Positions 52,051 to 62,126 are shown, counted from the stretch's first letter. The stretch is 64,000 nt of DNA from Raskinella chloraquaticus (SeqCode) (GCA_002365175.1 DEZK01000027.1:62001-126000); one strand, 5' to 3'. Numbers and translations are program-made. Notes: a model not told the origin generated them from the letters alone.

Positions 52051-55000
52051 GGCGCGATCGTCACCTCGACAGTGCCGGCGGCCGTTCGGGCGAAGCGGTC
52101 GGGATGATACATATCCTCGAGGCTGGCACCGGGATGAGCGAAGCGACCGGGCGCTACGGCGCGCACGATATAGGCCACCGTGAATTCGGCCGGCTGCCCA
52201 TCATTGCGATCGAACGCGGCGATAAAACGATCATCGCGAAACTCCTTGTAGACGGCGTCGGGCGCGTTATCGCCAGCTGGCGTGCCGGTCAGTTTGGCGC
52301 TGTCAACGAGTGTCGGACTGTCGATTTCAAAACCCGCCGGCAGCGGATCGGTGATGAGCAGATGGGCAAAGGGCGGGTCCGGGTCGGTGACCTTCAGGAG
52401 AACCACCAGCCGGTCGTTCTGGCGAACCGATTTCGGATCAACCTTGGTGCCATCGAGACGGACATAGCTGCGCTCAAGTTTCAACTCGCCTGTCGTCGCA
52501 GGCTCTGGTGTCAGGGGTGAACCGGTGATGGTCAGGGTTGCCGGCAAGGGCGTGGCGGTGCGATTGACGAGCGTTATTCTGCCCGCCGTGAGATCGTCGG
52601 CCAGGTAGCGGCGTGCCAGCGGTCCCTGATAGGCTGTTCCCTGCAAGGAAAAAGCGAGGGGATTGCCGGCCTCGCGCGCGGCGCGTGCGGCCAACGTGAT
52701 CCACATATGCTCCTGCGTTGACAAAGTACGCCGCGCGCCGCGCGCCTTGTCGACGGCGCTCAAGGTGCGCTGGAGCGCGCGCGCCGGCAGACCCGATTCA
52801 CTGATGAGGGTGGCGAGCGCTGCGCCGTCGCGCAACGTCGAGCCGTAATCATTGCGCCCCGGCTCATCGCCATTGACGTCCTCAAGCTCATCGACCGCCT
52901 TGGTGAAAAGCGGCTCGGCGCGCCGGCGATCGCCCAGAAGGGCAAGGGCTGCTGCGACCTGGCCACGGCCGAGAGCCGACAGGCTGTCATTTGCGTCCGT
53001 ATCGGCAAGATAGCGCAGATCACCGATCACCGGGCGGCCATTGCGGGCGAGCACATAGAGTGCGTAGGCGATGGCGTCATCGGCGCGCTCGCCCTGATTG
53101 ACGGTGGCGTTGCGCAGGCGATCCAGAACGAGAGCGAACGCGTTTGCGGGTACCGCGATACCACGTTCCCGGGCGCGCGTGAGAAAGTCTCCCACCAGCG
53201 CATCAAGCCACAGATCGCTGCCGCCCGCGCTCCACAGCCCAAACGATCCGTTGGCTGCCTGACGACCGAGAATGCGATCGATGGCAAGACGCACCATATC
53301 GTCTTGTGCGCCAGGGCCGGCGCCGGGCTGCGACAGGTAGAGAAGAGGCAGGGCACGGGATACGGATTGCTCGGTGCAGGCGAGCGGATAGCGGGCAAGC
53401 GCCTCGAGCGAGGACGCATCGTCAAGTGCCGGATAAGATGCAACCGAGAGGTTGACCGCGCCGGTGCCCGGAACAATATCTGTCAGGAGTTCGCTGCCGA
53501 ACTCGAGCGAGCCGTTGGGCGGAATGGAGCGCAGGATACGCTGGGCAATAACCGCATTTGCCGGGCGTAAGGGCAATTTGAGGTCGGCTGCTGAGCCGAT
53601 GCCGTTTGGCCCGGTGAGGGTGAAGGTGAAATCGGCTGAGCCGATCCCCTGAACCGTGATGGGCATGGTCATGGCCGTATGCCCACCGGCTGTCAGTTTA
53701 AGGATGTGCGGGCCAGCGCCCGTGGCAAGACGCACCGGGCCGTTGGTCGTGACGGTGAGCCGGTAATCGCCGGCGGGGCCCTCGACATTATTGACTTCGA
53801 CAAGCAGGCGCGAGCGATCACCGACTGCCAGAAAGCGCGGGGCTGACACGGTTATGGCCAGCGGATCGCGGACGATCACATCGGCAGACGCATGGCCCAG
53901 CCGATTCTTGCTCCACGCCAGCGCCATCACCCTCATGCTGCCGGTAAAGGCCGGCAGATCGAACGTGACGGTGGCCTGGCCGTTGGCATCGACCTTGACG
54001 ATACCGCTGAAGAGGGCAAGCGGGGCTTGCGTCGGCGGGCTTGCCTGCAGCCCCTCGCTGTTGCCATCGCCACCGGAGCGCAATCGCCCGCGATTACCCT
54101 GCATGCCGTCGATGAGATAGCCATAGATATCGCGGAATTCGGTGGCAAGCAGGCGCTGCCCGTAATAATAGGCGTTGGCGTCGGGCGCCTTGTAGCCGGT
54201 GAGGTTGAGGATGCCGATATCAACGGCAGCCAGCGTCACGAACGCTTCCTCTCCCGGCGTAAGGTCAAGCTTCAGAGGAATCGTCAGCTTCTGGCGCGGA
54301 CGGACGACAGCAGGCGCATCAATCGTCACGGGGAGTGCGCGCGCTGTCGTGTCGAGGGAAAGCCAGCGCACGCCGATGGCGCGGCCGGGCTGGCGGCGCT
54401 GGGCCTCGTCAAGCGGGCGGATGGCTGTCAACACCGCATAGGTCCCCACGCCCCATGCCGCATCGGCAACGATATCAATGGTATTGGCGCCGCGCGCCAG
54501 CTTGATGTTACGGATTGAATGAATGCGCTCGCCGGCGAGATAGAGCGTGGCCTCGGCATCGTTGCGGGCGGTGACGCGCAGTTTCACGGTATCGCCAGGT
54601 GCGTAGGCCGGTTTGTCGGCCGCGACCTCGAGGGTATCGGGGGCATCGGGCGCCTGGCCGCCGGCAATGCCGGCATAAAAGGTGATGCTGGTTGCCGCTT
54701 CGCCCGGTTTGGCCGAGAGGACGTCAAGGCGATAGGTGCCCCATTCGACGCGGGCGGAAATGCGCGCCGGCTTATCGGCAGCGATGGCGATCTCGCCATC
54801 GGCAACGCGGCGTGCTGCCGTCACCTTGTCAAAGCTCCAGCGGCCATCAATGCGGAACCACTGGAAGCGGACGTCGATGCGCGACAGCTGCCATTTGAGG
54901 CCAGCGCTTGCCGCCAGCCGCCCTTCTGCACCAAGATAGGCGACGTCGAAAGTGGCGACCTCTCCTTCGCCGATCGTGTCGCCGAAAAGCGGTCTGATGC

Positions 55001-57245
55001 CGATCCATGGGCGCGGTTCGGCCAGCGCCAGCGACAGCTTGCGTTCAACGCCGCGTCCACCGGCCTCAACGAGGCGGATGAGCGCTTCAACCTTCATCGG
55101 TCGGACTGACGGCGGAGTATCGGGCAGGGCAAGAGCAAAGGATGCCTTGCCGGCAGCATCTGTCGTTGGCAGATCGGCGAGCGGCTGGCGCTGGACGAGG
55201 ACTTCTTCGTCCAGCAGGCCCACCTTGTAGCCGGCAAGTGCGGCAGGTGGTGCCTCGGCGGGTGAGATGATCGTCTCGCCGTCGAGCGACAGGCCGGCGG
55301 CGGGGGCGCCAAACAGCCAGCGCCCGGCAATGTCGATGCGGGCGGGCGCGTCGCGTGATGTCTCGGGGCGCGGGCTCGATAATGCCAGTTCGAGGCGGTC
55401 GGGAACGTAATCTTCCACCAGAAACGTCGTCTGCCCGACAGGCGGGCGTTTAGGGTCGCCGTAAACCTTGAGGCGATAGGTTCCCGTCATCGCGCCTGGT
55501 GTGAGGTCATAGCGCCAGACGCGCCCGCCCGCCCCGCCATCCTCGGCCAGAATACGCCGAGCCTCGACGCCATCAGGGCGCTCGATGACGAGATGGATCG
55601 GGATATCCGTCCTGGCATTGGCGCCGTCATCGCGCAGCAGGGCGGTGACGTGCACGCTTTCGCCGGAGCGGTAGACGCCTCGCTCGGTGACAACAAACGC
55701 GTCGAGAGCGCCAGGCGCCGCGCGCCCGCCAACGCCACGATCGGTGAAGTCAAAGGCAGTGGCCTGCAAATTGATGAAGGCGTAATCGCCGTCTTTCTCG
55801 GCAATCAGGAGAGCCGGGGCATCGCCGCCCTCGCCATTGACGAGGCCGGCGGAAAATTGCGCTGCACCTGTTGCGTCGCTGCGCGTGGTTGCCAGCACCT
55901 CATTGTTGAGGGCGATGAGGCGCAGCGTCGCGCCCGCCAGGGGTGCGGCGGTGGCGAGCGAGCGAACAGAGGCTGCCAGGCCGTCATCATTGAGCGCGGT
56001 CGACAGGCCAAGATCGGACACAACGAACCATTGCGTCGCCTGCGTTTCATAATCGCTGTCATCGCTCGTCAGATCAGGGCGCTGCGCCACCATGATGTAG
56101 AGGCCGGGTTTCAGCGTGGTGCCGAGGGCCTCATTGACGGCGACAGCGGTTGTCACTTCCTCGTTCAGACGATTTTCCGTCGTGAGTTTTCCCTGCCACA
56201 CCTGTTGCCCGTGTTCCTGGCCAACCGCGCGGGCACCTGAGCCGGTCAGGGCGCCGAGGAAGCCATCAGCCAGCACGGCCTGGGCAAGCGAGCGGTCACC
56301 GTACCGGTAGAAGGTGACGGCAACCTCGCTGAGATTGATGGTGACGAGGGGGATGCCGGTCTGGCCAGTGCGCGGCAGGATATAGTTGCGGCCGGTGAAG
56401 CGAACGGACGGGGTGCGATCGCGGACGTATAAGGTGTACTCGGCGGGTCGGCGCAGCACTTCGCCGATGGCAGCCGGAATGCCCTGGCGCAACGTGATCT
56501 GATAGCGCTCACCATGTTTCAGCCCGTCGACGCATAGCTGCGGACCCTCGACCGTCACCCCGCCGGGCAAGCCGCCCGGCATCGAGACGAAGGGCGTTGC
56601 ATCAAATTTTTTCGGCAGGTTTTCGGAGAACTGGAAACAGGCGCGCGGCGAGGCAGCGTCCGCATCGACCTGATAGTCGAGCAGGCGAAAACCATGCTGG
56701 GTCTCAAGCTCCTCGTAGGCTGCACGCAGTGCCGTGTCGTCGCGGATCTCCAGGCTTTTCTTCAGCGCGTCAAGCGCCGGCCGCCACAGGCTCTGACCGG
56801 CAAGGGCACGCCCGAGAACCGCCAGCGCGCGCGCCTCGTCCTGAGGGGCGGTGGCACGTTGATAGGCGAGATAGGCAAAGGCGGTGACACGTGACTGCAG
56901 ATCGAGCCTTTCGCTGTAATTGTCGCGGGCATCAATACGCCCGTAAGCGTCAGACAGGCGCAGCAGCAGGCTGATATTGGTGCGGTCGAGATTGGCGGCG
57001 GCTGCGAGTGCTTTGGCGGCGGCGCGCTGGTCGTTACGGGCGAGTGCGGCGTCACCATCGCGCAGCCATTGGGCGAGCGGCCTGGTGCCGGGATCGGCTT
57101 CGGTTCTCATCCGGCTTTCATATTTCAGCGCGGCGGAGGCGAGGCTGGCGTGTACGAAACGCTTGTCGGCAAGCGCCGGGACAACGAGAAGCAATACGAG
57201 ACTCAGTTGCGCGACAAGGCGCATGATGAAGGAGGGTGCTGCCAT
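52047..57245 (-). CDS. Bacterial alpha-2-macroglobulin, thioester type
   Basis: A protein of about 1732 residues, exported by an N-terminal signal (RLVAQLSLVLLLVVPALADK). Helical repeats occupy about residues 40-180, then come several MG beta domains and the bait-like region, and a complement-like alpha toroid with the thioester motif CTEQ (Cys near residue 1290, DNA 53367-53378) in YPLACTEQSVSRALPLLYL. It probably traps proteases in the periplasm and works with PBP1C to guard or repair the wall. E. coli YfhM is a lipoprotein; this one has no lipobox Cys. ATG 57245 follows GGAG by 9 bases; ATG 57290 is an alternative. Confidence 0.94.
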   Translation of the reverse strand: MAAPSFIMRLVAQLSLVLLLVVPALADKRFVHASLASAALKYESRMRTEADPGTRPLAQWLRDGDAALARNDQRAAAKALAAAANLDRTNISLLLRLSDAYGRIDARDNYSERLDLQSRVTAFAYLAYQRATAPQDEARALAVLGRALAGQSLWRPALDALKKSLEIRDDTALRAAYEELETQHGFRLLDYQVDADAASPRACFQFSENLPKKFDATPFVSMPGGLPGGVTVEGPQLCVDGLKHGERYQITLRQGIPAAIGEVLRRPAEYTLYVRDRTPSVRFTGRNYILPRTGQTGIPLVTINLSEVAVTFYRYGDRSLAQAVLADGFLGALTGSGARAVGQEHGQQVWQGKLTTENRLNEEVTTAVAVNEALGTTLKPGLYIMVAQRPDLTSDDSDYETQATQWFVVSDLGLSTALNDDGLAASVRSLATAAPLAGATLRLIALNNEVLATTRSDATGAAQFSAGLVNGEGGDAPALLIAEKDGDYAFINLQATAFDFTDRGVGGRAAPGALDAFVVTERGVYRSGESVHVTALLRDDGANARTDIPIHLVIERPDGVEARRILAEDGGAGGRVWRYDLTPGAMTGTYRLKVYGDPKRPPVGQTTFLVEDYVPDRLELALSSPRPETSRDAPARIDIAGRWLFGAPAAGLSLDGETIISPAEAPPAALAGYKVGLLDEEVLVQRQPLADLPTTDAAGKASFALALPDTPPSVRPMKVEALIRLVEAGGRGVERKLSLALAEPRPWIGIRPLFGDTIGEGEVATFDVAYLGAEGRLAASAGLKWQLSRIDVRFQWFRIDGRWSFDKVTAARRVADGEIAIAADKPARISARVEWGTYRLDVLSAKPGEAATSITFYAGIAGGQAPDAPDTLEVAADKPAYAPGDTVKLRVTARNDAEATLYLAGERIHSIRNIKLARGANTIDIVADAAWGVGTYAVLTAIRPLDEAQRRQPGRAIGVRWLSLDTTARALPVTIDAPAVVRPRQKLTIPLKLDLTPGEEAFVTLAAVDIGILNLTGYKAPDANAYYYGQRLLATEFRDIYGYLIDGMQGNRGRLRSGGDGNSEGLQASPPTQAPLALFSGIVKVDANGQATVTFDLPAFTGSMRVMALAWSKNRLGHASADVIVRDPLAITVSAPRFLAVGDRSRLLVEVNNVEGPAGDYRLTVTTNGPVRLATGAGPHILKLTAGGHTAMTMPITVQGIGSADFTFTLTGPNGIGSAADLKLPLRPANAVIAQRILRSIPPNGSLEFGSELLTDIVPGTGAVNLSVASYPALDDASSLEALARYPLACTEQSVSRALPLLYLSQPGAGPGAQDDMVRLAIDRILGRQAANGSFGLWSAGGSDLWLDALVGDFLTRARERGIAVPANAFALVLDRLRNATVNQGERADDAIAYALYVLARNGRPVIGDLRYLADTDANDSLSALGRGQVAAALALLGDRRRAEPLFTKAVDELEDVNGDEPGRNDYGSTLRDGAALATLISESGLPARALQRTLSAVDKARGARRTLSTQEHMWITLAARAAREAGNPLAFSLQGTAYQGPLARRYLADDLTAGRITLVNRTATPLPATLTITGSPLTPEPATTGELKLERSYVRLDGTKVDPKSVRQNDRLVVLLKVTDPDPPFAHLLITDPLPAGFEIDSPTLVDSAKLTGTPAGDNAPDAVYKEFRDDRFIAAFDRNDGQPAEFTVAYIVRAVAPGRFAHPGASLEDMYHPDRFARTAAGTVEVTIAP

Positions 57246-57389
57246 TTTCCGTGTCTCCGCTGAGCCGCCGCCTGTCACACTACTATACAATCACGACGCT
57301 GTAACAGCTGTGTGATCATCCGCCGCTTCCGGCTGAAAATGGCATCGCCATCCTGCCGCAGGTTTCGCAAGCCCGCAGGGTTGGGGCCG

Positions 57390-57606
57390 GCCATGGTGAT
57401 TGTCATGGAAATGGGCTTGATCCATTCGCCGGTTGGGCTCACTATAGTTATGATCAGGAACGTCGTGCCCGATATCCCTTTGGGCGACGTGATCCGGGGA
57501 CACTTTCCCGTTCATTCTGCTGATGATGGTGGCCCTCGTTATCGTCTGCTTCTTTCCGCAGGTCGCGACCGGGCTGCCTAATCTGGTACTTGGTCCAGGG
57601 CGATAA
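57390..57606 (+). pseudogene. Remnant of a TRAP transporter large permease (DctM-like) gene
   Basis: The last 70 or so codons of a DctM-type gene are recognisable in two frames. Frame one gives MVIVMEMGLIHSPVG and VVPDIPLGDVIRG (57393 to about 57498). The reading continues one base out of step as TFPFILLMMVALVIVCFF and ATGLPNLVLGPGR to a TAA at 57604. Removing A57500 restores one frame (DVIRG-TFPF). Nothing of the first 350 or more residues remains; further upstream the alpha-2-macroglobulin gene is reached. It lies 2 bases before matA, so it probably encoded the malonate carrier of the mat operon. Confidence 0.8.
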
Positions 57607-57608
57607 GC

Positions 57609-58943
57609 ATGAATTTTGTCAGCGATCTTCTCGCAACAGTGACCGAGCGCGGCAGACGATGGGTCGGTCTGGCGCGCGAGGAACGTCCGCCGGCAACCGG
57701 CGCTGATCTGGCCGCTCTTGCCGCGACATTGCTGTCGCGGCGCGGCGAAGCGTCGGGCGTGGCGCTGGCACGGCGCGTCCTGGATGGATATCGCACGCTG
57801 GATGACGCCGAAAAAACAGTTTTCCTGGCGGCGATCGCCGATCAGTTCGATGCTGATCACGACCGCCTGCAGAGAGCCATCGATGCGTGGACCAAGGATC
57901 CTTCAACGGCGAACGCCGCTGAGCTCCATCATGCTGCGGAGCCGCGCCGGCAGGAGCTGATCCGCCGCCTCAATCTGGCGCCGGGGGGAACGGCGGCGCT
58001 GGTCATGATGCGTGATGATGTGCGCGCCCGGCTTGACAAGATCGCGGGACTTGCAGTTCTCGACAATGATCTGGTCCATTTGCTGTCGTCTTGGTTCAAC
58101 CGGGGGTTTCTGGTAGTGCGACGGATCGACTGGTCGACGCCGGCCAATATCCTCGAAAAGATCATTCGCTATGAAGCTGTGCATGCCATTCAGGGCTGGC
58201 AGGATTTGCGCGGCCGCCTCGAACCGGAAGATCGTCGCTGCTATGCCTTTTTCCATCCGCAGCTGGCCGATGAGCCGCTGATTTTTGTCGAAGTGGCCCT
58301 GACACGCGATATTCCCGCCGCGATTGCTCCGTTGATTACGACCGAGCGCCCGATTGTGCCGGCCGAGGAGGCGGCGACGGCCGTCTTCTATTCCATTTCC
58401 AATTGTCAGCGCGGGCTTGCGGGCATTTCCTTTGGCTCCTTCCTGATCAAGCAGGTGGTCGAGGAATTGCGCCGCGAACTGCCGGGGCTCAAAACCTTTG
58501 TCACCCTGTCTCCTGTCCCGGGCTTTGCGGCCTGGCTGGGCGAGGCAGGCACCGCTGCCCTTCCCGCGCCACTCCGCGCAGCGCTCGAGGGTCTCGAAGA
58601 TCCGCTGTGGCATGAAGACGAGGCGGCTGCAGCGCGCCTGCGCGAACCGTTTCTGAAGGCTGCGGCCTTTTATCTGGCGCGGGCCAGGAATGGGCGCGGC
58701 AAGGTGATTGATCCCGTTGCCCGGTTTCATCTTGGCAATGGCGCCCGTCTCGAGCGTCTGAACTTTCTAGGCGATCGCTCGCCGCGCGGGTTGCGGCATG
58801 CGTATGGTCTGATGGTCAATTATCTTTATGATCTCGAGGCGATCGAGACTAATCATGAAGCGTTTTTCGAACGAGGAACGGTCGCGACCAGTAGCGTGGT
58901 TCGAAAAATACTCGGGCCCGAAATCGCGGATGCCCGGCCGTAA
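57609..58943 (+). CDS. matA: Malonyl-CoA decarboxylase
   Basis: MatA decarboxylates malonyl-CoA to acetyl-CoA, the second step of malonate use. The 444-residue protein has an N-terminal helical domain and a GNAT-like catalytic domain. The conserved segments are EAVHAIQGWQDLRGRLEPED, CYAFFHPQLADEPLIFVEVA, AVFYSISNCQRGLAGISFG (catalytic Ser) and ARFHLGNGARLERLNFLGD (catalytic His). The length is right for the bacterial form. The start is 2 bases after the dctM remnant. matB follows after 47 bases. Confidence 0.95.
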   Translation: MNFVSDLLATVTERGRRWVGLAREERPPATGADLAALAATLLSRRGEASGVALARRVLDGYRTLDDAEKTVFLAAIADQFDADHDRLQRAIDAWTKDPSTANAAELHHAAEPRRQELIRRLNLAPGGTAALVMMRDDVRARLDKIAGLAVLDNDLVHLLSSWFNRGFLVVRRIDWSTPANILEKIIRYEAVHAIQGWQDLRGRLEPEDRRCYAFFHPQLADEPLIFVEVALTRDIPAAIAPLITTERPIVPAEEAATAVFYSISNCQRGLAGISFGSFLIKQVVEELRRELPGLKTFVTLSPVPGFAAWLGEAGTAALPAPLRAALEGLEDPLWHEDEAAAARLREPFLKAAAFYLARARNGRGKVIDPVARFHLGNGARLERLNFLGDRSPRGLRHAYGLMVNYLYDLEAIETNHEAFFERGTVATSSVVRKILGPEIADARP

Positions 58944-58990
58944 GCGTCCCAGGTCAGAGGGGCCGAAACCCATTTCAGCAGGTATGAAAA

Positions 58991-60514
58991 ATGGATAATC
59001 TCTTTTCGCTCATTCGTGACCGTATGCCCTCGCACGACCGGGCTTTCATGACGCTGGCAAGCGGCAAGGTGTACACCTATCGCGACCTGCTGGCTGAAAG
59101 CGGCCGCCTCGCCAACACTCTGGTCACTCTGGGCGTGAAGCCCGGCGATCGGGTGGCGGTCCAGATCGACAAGTCGCCGGAAGCGGTATTCCTGTATGTT
59201 GCCTGTCTGAGGGCTGGCGCAGCGTTTCTGCCGCTCAATACGGCTTATACGCTGGCCGAGCTTGATTATTTCGTCGGTGATGCCGAGCCTGCGGTCATTG
59301 TCTGTCGCCCGCAGATCCACGCCGAGGTGGCGGCACTTGGCGCGCGACACAAGGTTCTTGTCTGCGAGACGCTGGGTGGCGATGGCAAGGGTACGCTGAT
59401 CGACAAAGCGGCGGGTGCTGGCAGCGCATTTGACGATGTCGTCCGTGAGCCCGATGATCTTGCGGCCATTCTCTACACATCCGGAACGACGGGGCGCTCA
59501 AAGGGTGCAATGCTGACGCACCGCAACCTGTCGTCCAATGCGCTCACACTGGTCGAGACATGGCGTTTCACGGCGGACGACGTGCTGCTGCACGCTCTGC
59601 CCATCTTTCATACTCACGGGCTTTTCGTTGCCATCAACTGCGTGCTGATGTCGGGCGCGTCCATGCTGTTCCTGCCGCGCTTTGACGGTGACGAGGTGAT
59701 GGCACTGCTGGCGAAAGCCAATGTGATGATGGGTGTGCCGACCTTCTATGTGCGTCTGTTGCAGCATGCTGGCCTGACGCCTGAAGCGACCCGTCATATG
59801 CGGCTCTTTGTATCGGGTTCAGCCCCGCTTCTGGCCGAAACGCACGATGCGTGGCGCCAGCGTACCGGTCACGCCATTCTCGAGCGCTACGGCATGACCG
59901 AAACCGGTATGATCACCTCAAATCCCTATGTCGGGGATCGTATCGCCGGAACGGTCGGGTTTCCGCTCACTGATATCGACGTGCGGGTTGCCGATGACAA
60001 GAGCGCCACCGTTCTTGGCCAAGGCGAGGTAGGCGTCCTTGAAGTGAGAGGCCCCAACGTCTTTTCCGGTTACTGGCGGATGCCGGAGAAGACCAAGGCC
60101 GAGTTCCGTGATGATGGTTTTTTCATTACCGGAGACGTCGGCAAGATTGATGCTCGCGGCTATATCCACATCGTCGGGCGGGCGAAGGATCTGGTGATCT
60201 CGGGGGGCTATAATGTTTATCCCAAGGAGATCGAAAGCGAGATCGACGGCCTTGAAGGCATTCTCGAAAGCGCGGTCATCGGTATTCCCCACCCTGATTT
60301 TGGCGAGGGGGTGACGGCGGTCTGCGTACGCAAGCCAGGCGCCACGATCAGCGCGGATACCATCATCCAGGTGCTCGGCAAGACACTGGCCAAATACAAG
60401 CTTCCCAAGCATATCGAGTTTGTCGACGAATTGCCGCGCAACGCCATGGGCAAGGTGCTGAAAGGTGAATTGAGAACCCGGCTGGCCGCGATCTACAGCG
60501 GGTCAGCCGGTTAG
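58991..60514 (+). CDS. matB: Malonyl-CoA synthetase
   Basis: MatB activates malonate to malonyl-CoA with ATP. The 507-residue adenylate-forming enzyme has ILYTSGTTGRSKGAMLTHRN (P-loop), HALPIFHTHGLFVAINCVLM, LERYGMTETGMITSNPYVGD, GYIHIVGRAKDLVISGGYNV and the catalytic Lys in LPRNAMGKVLKGELR. The MTETGM signature and the Arg near the malonate carboxylate fit MatB. It is paired with matA, giving a malonate-to-acetyl-CoA route. The transporter remnant upstream suggests substrate now comes from inside the cell or through another carrier. Confidence 0.95.
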   Translation: MDNLFSLIRDRMPSHDRAFMTLASGKVYTYRDLLAESGRLANTLVTLGVKPGDRVAVQIDKSPEAVFLYVACLRAGAAFLPLNTAYTLAELDYFVGDAEPAVIVCRPQIHAEVAALGARHKVLVCETLGGDGKGTLIDKAAGAGSAFDDVVREPDDLAAILYTSGTTGRSKGAMLTHRNLSSNALTLVETWRFTADDVLLHALPIFHTHGLFVAINCVLMSGASMLFLPRFDGDEVMALLAKANVMMGVPTFYVRLLQHAGLTPEATRHMRLFVSGSAPLLAETHDAWRQRTGHAILERYGMTETGMITSNPYVGDRIAGTVGFPLTDIDVRVADDKSATVLGQGEVGVLEVRGPNVFSGYWRMPEKTKAEFRDDGFFITGDVGKIDARGYIHIVGRAKDLVISGGYNVYPKEIESEIDGLEGILESAVIGIPHPDFGEGVTAVCVRKPGATISADTIIQVLGKTLAKYKLPKHIEFVDELPRNAMGKVLKGELRTRLAAIYSGSAG

Positions 60515-60800
60515 TGCGCTATTTTATTTCTTTCAAGAACAAATACTTATCTTATCTCTATGGACGAGCTGCGGCGCTCCCCGCCGGGGTCGTAGCATTC
60601 CCGATGCAGGCCATCGTCGGCGCCCAAAGCTTGACTCGGCGACGGGTTGATGGCTGCGTGCTGTGATCGTGTGCGTGAGGCGACAGGCACGTTGGGGCAA
60701 TTGCATGACAGTCCGGCAACGGGATCAACATCCGGCGATGGTCACCAGCGGCGGGCTGTGTCGGCTGCCGATAGACCGCTGAGACCAGGACGGATTGGTT
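60515..60800. other. Gap between matB and the glycosyltransferase cluster
   Basis: About 286 bases. The first 50 are AT-rich; the rest is GC-rich with a short palindrome CCCCGCCGGGG near 60580 and no credible coding frame. A promoter for the glycosyltransferase genes should be here, but I cannot place it. Confidence 0.5.
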
Positions 60801-62126
60801 ATGCTCACCCGTCCACCACCGACCGCCGAAAGCGCAACCTCACATGCGAGTGCGGACGGCGATCCTGCGGGTGGTCCGGGTAACGAGCCCGTCATCACTC
60901 CGGAGCGGGCACGTCGGCTCGATCATGCGCGTATTCTCATTTATAGTCATGACACGTTCGGGTTGGGTCATCTGCGCCGCTGCCAGGCGATTGCCCATGC
61001 GCTGGTCGATTCATTCAAAGGTCTCAGCGTCCTCATCATTTCCGGCTCGCCCATCGCCAGCTCCTTCGAGTTCAGGGCGCGAGTGGATTTCGTTAAAATT
61101 CCCAGCGTCATCAAAAACTATAATGGCGAATACACGTCGCTTGATCGCCATATCGACCTCACGCAGACGCTGGCGCTCAGGCGCTCCATCATTCTGCACA
61201 CCGCGATGTCGTTTGATCCCGACATCTTCATCGTCGACAAGGAGCCGATGGGACTTCGCGGCGAAGTCGAGGAGACGCTCGCCCTTCTCGGCAGCCGTGG
61301 TTGTCTGAAGGTTCTGGGCCTGCGTGATGTGATGGATTCACCCCGTCTTCTCGAACGGGAATGGGCGCGCAATGATCTGCTGACCAAGATTGATCGCCAT
61401 TATGATGGCATCTGGGTGTATGGGCCGGAGGATTTCTGGGATCCGTTCACCGATCTTCCCGCTTCAGCAGCGTTGCGGAGCCGTCGCCTTTTCACCGGAT
61501 TTTTGCGCCGGGAAGTGCGTGACACGGCGCCGGATATCGCCTGGCCGGATAACATGCTGGTCGTCACTGCGGGCGGGGGTGGTGATGGTTCTCAACTGAT
61601 GGCGCAGGCGCTTGCCGCCTACGAACACGATTCCACATTGACCCATCCGCTGGTTCTTGTCCTCGGCCCCTTCATGGCGACCGACGAGCGCAAGGATATT
61701 TCGCAAAAAGCCGGCCATAATCCCCATGCGCGCGTGATTGATTTCGAGGCGCATCTGCTATCGCTCATGCGCGCTGCGAGCGGTGTTGTCAGCATGGCGG
61801 GTTACAATACGTTTTGTGAAATCCTGTCGCTTGACCAGAGGGCGCTCTTCGTGCCGCGCGTCGCGCCGCGCGAGGAACAGCTGATCCGTGCCACACGTGC
61901 CAACGCGCTTGGACTTGGTGCTGTCCTGCATCCTGACGCGGCGAATGATCCGGGCCTCCTTGCCGCAGCACTTCATGAGCTGCCAACGCGCCCACGTCCC
62001 TCCGAGGCACTCAAGGCGGTTGATATGGGCGGCCTTGAGCGCATCTGCGACCGGATTGCCAGTTATTTTTCCGACAGAAGCCAGCAAGCCGTGGCCTCGT
62101 TGAAGCAACGCCGGGACGACGATTGA
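60801..62126 (+). CDS. Glycosyltransferase, MurG/GT28-like (COG4671-like)
   Basis: A 441-residue GT-B fold protein. The first 40 residues are low complexity. Then come ARILIYSHDTFGLGHLRRCQ (N-terminal Rossmann start with GLGHLRR), a middle segment GLRDVMDSPRLLEREW with VYGPEDFWDPF, and a C-terminal nucleotide-sugar region VVTAGGGGDGSQLMAQAL, VIDFEAHLLSLMRAASGVVS and MAGYNTFCEILSLDQRALF. These fit the predicted glycosyltransferase group related to MurG. Donor and acceptor are unknown. ATG 60801 has AGGA upstream; TTG 60795 adds two residues. The stop overlaps the next gene by 4 bases. Confidence 0.85.
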   Translation: MLTRPPPTAESATSHASADGDPAGGPGNEPVITPERARRLDHARILIYSHDTFGLGHLRRCQAIAHALVDSFKGLSVLIISGSPIASSFEFRARVDFVKIPSVIKNYNGEYTSLDRHIDLTQTLALRRSIILHTAMSFDPDIFIVDKEPMGLRGEVEETLALLGSRGCLKVLGLRDVMDSPRLLEREWARNDLLTKIDRHYDGIWVYGPEDFWDPFTDLPASAALRSRRLFTGFLRREVRDTAPDIAWPDNMLVVTAGGGGDGSQLMAQALAAYEHDSTLTHPLVLVLGPFMATDERKDISQKAGHNPHARVIDFEAHLLSLMRAASGVVSMAGYNTFCEILSLDQRALFVPRVAPREEQLIRATRANALGLGAVLHPDAANDPGLLAAALHELPTRPRPSEALKAVDMGGLERICDRIASYFSDRSQQAVASLKQRRDDD

